From Phoronis ovalis (lineage: Eukaryota; Phoronida; Phoronidae), in assembly GCA_028565635.1 (NCBI GenBank), contig JAOXYB010063835.1:1-10424 (forward strand): a stretch of 10,424 nucleotides of DNA. The letters are read 5' to 3'. Shown piece after piece: positions 8,401 through 10,424 of the stretch. Both the position numbers and the translations under genes were made by a program. The notes under the pieces are model-generated. The model did no database searches. It worked only from the letters and a program-made list of their open reading frames with translations, and was not told the origin of the DNA. Within the stretch, counting starts at the first letter, position 1. Every line of letters starts with the position of its first letter.

Positions 8401-10424
8401 TTGGCATGGTCACTTTTAACATTTTTGCCTATTATTTGTTTATTGTAGAGATGACCTACCAGACTCTGCATACAAGTATCAACTACTAGGTTTGAATTTA
8501 CTGTGTCTACTGGCACAGAACAGATTAGCCGAATTCCACACAGTAAGTTGGATTGTTTCCTGATAAATCACCAGAGACTGTTTTAATAAAGCACTACCAG
8601 GATATTAGTTATTCAAATTAACAGAGGTAAATTTGAGCATCAAGTAAAAAGTATGATAATGGCCTTTGCTTTTCGAGAAGCCACATCGTGTAATATTTTT
8701 TTTAAAAAGGAGTGTCCTTTGTCTTATGACAATAGGTAAACTACAATTATATCATATCACACTATTTTTTAATCTTCAGGAATTAGAGTTATTACCAACA
8801 AAAGACATTCACCAGAATATCTATATCAAACACCCAGTTTCAATGGAACAGTATCTCATGGAGGGCAGCTTTAACAAGGTACCTAATTTGTTTGTAAACA
8901 ATTGTTTGCAGTAGTATGTGTATTATTAGCCACTGGTCAGCCTGCACAAGGCAAGCTTCCTGATTTTGCCAAATTAAGTTTTGCAATTTAATGCATATTC
9001 TAGCAAGAACATTGCCCATTATGTTTGCCGGACTGTATTCTTTACACAAGGTACATCATTTCAAAATTTGAGAAATTATATACAAGCCAAGTGTTAATCA
9101 TTGAAATTTTTCTGAAATAAAAAGCAGAACACATTAAAATTAAAACTTTCTTACACTTACGTACTTGTTAAGTCTGTATTCAAAAGCACTAAATTCATAC
9201 CTATCATGTTTTGATTGCAGATTTTTCTTGCTAAAGGGAATGTGCCAGCCGACAGTTACAACTATTTTATGGACATCTTGCTGAATACAATCAGGTATGA
9301 TTTTGAATTGAAAAGTGTTCTTGAATAAATCAAATTATAATTTTCAGTATCTTTTGCTTACTGCTAATAGTCGGAATTATATTACTGGTAAATTCCACTG
9401 CTTGCCTCCTGACCACCTGATCTGCAATTATGTCTTTATATCCATATGTTTTCCAGATGTCACTAGTTTAGTGGCTGAAGAAGGACTTCTTTATATGACT
9501 ATGTAATATTTGCTACTTGACAATTTACTCTTTTTTCATGTATAACAGTAATATCAATAAATTAATCATTTTCATTAATGGAATTAAGTTTAACATTTAA
9601 CAACTTATCTTTTTGGTGTGCCTTACATAACACAAACTTTATCTAGACTTATAGCTTATTGACATCTGCTACTGCCTATCCTTGCACTTTCTGTAAGTCT
9701 GTGTCTTCATTTCATTTTAATTGAACACTAGCAAGGACGAGATATAAAAGGCTCAGACTGGTTCTGATAGCTGGATAACATATTTACGACTATTGTCATA
9801 TCCAATTGCACATTTCCAATGGTAATAAATGTAGTACATGAAACTCCACATTATTTAGGTTAAGGAACCATTAGGTGTTTTAATACAAAAGATAAAATGG
9901 TTTTATATATTTCAGAGATGAAATTGCCGACTGCATGGAAAAAGCTTACGAAAAGATTGGTTTCAGTGAAGCAGCAAGAATGTTGTTCTTTGATTCTCAG
10001 AAACCGATGAAACAATATGCACAACAGGTATAGTAGTAGTAACACCAGACGTGTGCTGCACTTGACTAGATTAAGGTGTACAGTAGATGAAAGCAAATAT
10101 TGCATGATAAAAACTGCTGTAGAGTAGGTTAGATGGATTGAATGTAAATTGTTATTCTTCATTTGGAAATTCATGTTTTGCATTTGGGTAAAGATTGATT
10201 GCAAGGGTCATTTGATTTTTAGGATGAAAAGATGTGCCGATAGAATAAAAAATACAACTCATTTGTACTTTAGTAATGTAGTAATTTTTATGCCCATCCA
10301 CCATAGTGGAATGGGCATATTGTCGTAATGTAGGCGTTGTTGTTGTTGTCGTCGTCGTATGTAACACTTTCTTTGTCTCGCGATAACAGCTTCAGTTTTT
10401 ACCCGATCGCTTTCATATTCGGCA
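5349..10424 (+). CDS. PSMD8: 26S proteasome lid subunit PSMD8/Rpn12, 5' part (seven exons, 3' end outside window)
   Basis: Exons 5349-5456, 6838-6910, 8053-8155, 8449-8542, 8780-8878, 9221-9294 and 9916-10027 splice into one frame of 221 codons. PSMD8/Rpn12 is a PCI-domain, helical-repeat subunit of the 19S lid; it joins late in lid assembly and helps position the lid on the base. Diagnostic blocks are [12 protein letters not shown] (residues 17-28), [58 protein letters not shown] and [20 protein letters not shown]. The PCI region probably begins near residue 80. The conserved end (RGWxLGPxNYYSF in vertebrates, roughly 40-45 residues) is not found before 10424, so the gene continues past the window. 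The start at 5349 has a strong Kozak context (A at -3, G at +4). The frame is also open upstream to 5064, so a longer N-terminus is possible. The first intron carries a dead retrotransposon. Confidence 0.95.
5457..6837 (+). other. PSMD8 intron 1
   Basis: GTGAGG donor, TTTGTAG acceptor. Two thirds of it is the decayed CR1-like element (5798-6720); the flanks (5457-5797 and 6721-6837) hold nothing recognisable. Confidence 0.88.
5798..6720 (+). mobile_element. Decayed CR1-like non-LTR retrotransposon, 3' part with internal deletion
   Basis: Frame 5798-5977 reads [17 protein letters not shown], then [15 protein letters not shown], the reverse-transcriptase block typical of CR1/jockey-group LINEs. 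After the junction near 5970-6000 the similarity resumes at LLFNVDKCK and [10 protein letters not shown] (with a frameshift), so about 100 residues including the catalytic A/YxDD centre are missing. It then continues with [14 protein letters not shown] (frame 6082), [19 protein letters not shown] and [16 protein letters not shown] (frame 6272), [10 protein letters not shown] and [17 protein letters not shown] near 6590-6640. Several stops and frameshifts show it is dead. The 5' part of the element is absent; the 3' boundary near 6720 is approximate. It lies in the same orientation as PSMD8, inside its first intron. Confidence 0.88.
6838..6910 (+). CDS. PSMD8: PSMD8 coding exon 2
   Basis: Acceptor TTTGTAG ending at 6837; donor GTAAGT at 6911. 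Encodes [12 protein letters not shown] and then [12 protein letters not shown], plus one base of an Arg codon. It matches the LNFLPT...TKQQLILAR segment of PSMD8. Confidence 0.93.
6911..8052 (+). other. PSMD8 intron 2
   Basis: GTAAGT donor; acceptor preceded by a run of about 13 T and TTTCAG. No coding, tRNA or clear snoRNA signal: a TTGATGA box near 7795 has no matching CTGA box downstream. Confidence 0.88.
8053..8155 (+). CDS. PSMD8: PSMD8 coding exon 3
   Basis: A long T-rich tract and CAG (8050-8052) precede it; donor GTAAGT at 8156. Encodes [16 protein letters not shown] and [15 protein letters not shown], one of the most conserved parts of the subunit. It ends with two bases of a Lys codon. 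Confidence 0.95.
8449..8542 (+). CDS. PSMD8: PSMD8 coding exon 4
   Basis: Acceptor TATTGTAG ending at 8448; donor GTAAGT at 8543. The first base completes Lys, followed by [19 protein letters not shown] and [12 protein letters not shown]. It ends in phase 0. Confidence 0.95.
8780..8878 (+). CDS. PSMD8: PSMD8 coding exon 5
   Basis: Acceptor TCTTCAG ending at 8779; donor GTACCT at 8879. Encodes 33 residues in phase 0, [13 protein letters not shown], then [20 protein letters not shown], near identical to other animal PSMD8 proteins. Confidence 0.95.
8879..9220 (+). other. PSMD8 intron 5
   Basis: GTACCT donor, TTGCAG acceptor. AT-rich, nothing recognised. Confidence 0.88.
9221..9294 (+). CDS. 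PSMD8: PSMD8 coding exon 6
   Basis: Acceptor TTGATTGCAG ending at 9220; donor GTATGA at 9295. Encodes [16 protein letters not shown] and MDILLNTI plus two bases of an Arg codon. Confidence 0.94.
9295..9915 (+). other. PSMD8 intron 6
   Basis: GTATGA donor, TTTCAG acceptor. AT-rich, nothing recognised; short open frames in it have no similarity. Confidence 0.88.
9916..10027 (+). CDS. PSMD8: PSMD8 coding exon 7
   Basis: Acceptor ATTTCAG ending at 9915; donor GTATAG at 10028. Encodes [20 protein letters not shown] and then [17 protein letters not shown], the helical part of the PCI domain. Read-through past the donor meets a stop at once, which supports the splice site. The next coding exon is outside the window. 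Confidence 0.94.
10289..10424. repeat. Probable dispersed repeat at right edge: hairpin, microsatellite and distinct tail
   Basis: TATGCCCAT (10289-10297) and ATGGGCATA (10311-10319), extended inward by CCAC/GTGG with one bulged base, form a 13-bp stem with a CATA loop. There follow (GTT)4(GTC)3 at 10336-10356 and a stretch richer in C and G than the surrounding intron (CTTTGTCTCGCGATAACAGC and onward). This composition break suggests an inserted element that runs off the window. Its class was not identified. Confidence 0.5.

Noticed and set aside
8840-9049. Minus-strand 69-codon frame
   Set aside because: It is antisense to PSMD8 exon 5 and intron 5, with no similarity of its own.
9860-10367. 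Minus-strand frames of 114 and 71 codons
   Set aside because: One is antisense to PSMD8 exon 7; the other runs through the microsatellite (poly-Thr). Neither looks like a gene.
10028-10424. Search for the last PSMD8 exon (RGWxLGP)
   Set aside because: No frame encodes this motif after an acceptor site; the exon must lie beyond the window.

Overview
This window is a stretch of AT-rich nuclear DNA from an animal, most likely an invertebrate. Two conserved protein genes are split by short GT-AG introns, and there are fragments of transposable elements in the introns and little else. The gene structure and protein similarity show a metazoan. The exact phylum cannot be read from the sequence. Nothing bacterial or archaeal (operons, ribosome binding sites, CRISPR) is present.

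The two genes lie head to head. On the minus strand, five exons (positions 4982 down to 1700) encode a complete 201-residue homologue of DESI2, a PPPDE-family cysteine isopeptidase/thioesterase with its catalytic His29 and Cys107 in place. On the plus strand, seven exons (5349 to 10027) encode the first 221 residues of PSMD8/Rpn12, a PCI-domain subunit of the 26S proteasome lid. Its last coding exon or exons lie beyond the right edge. The start codons are 366 bases apart, so the interval 4983-5348 must hold both promoters. Both start codons sit inside a YY1-like AANATGGC motif, and a nuclear-receptor-type direct repeat (AGGTCAAGGTCA) lies 16 bases before the PSMD8 start. The pairing suggests that a ubiquitin/SUMO-pathway hydrolase and a proteasome subunit may share control.

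Region by region: 1-1699 is downstream of DESI2 (3' UTR and intergenic), with no coding signal. 1700-4982 is DESI2. Its first intron carries a large imperfect foldback palindrome (arms 4312-4526 and 4625-4839). 4983-5348 is the shared promoter. 5349-10424 is PSMD8. Its first intron holds a broken CR1-like non-LTR retrotransposon (5798-6720) lacking the catalytic centre of the reverse transcriptase. The right end (10289-10424) looks like the start of another dispersed repeat: a 13-bp hairpin, then a (GTT)n(GTC)n microsatellite and a compositionally different tail.

No wholly new system is evident. The most useful points are the divergent DESI2/PSMD8 pair with its mirrored start-codon motifs, the DR0/ERR-like site, the foldback element, and the in-frame upstream extension of PSMD8.
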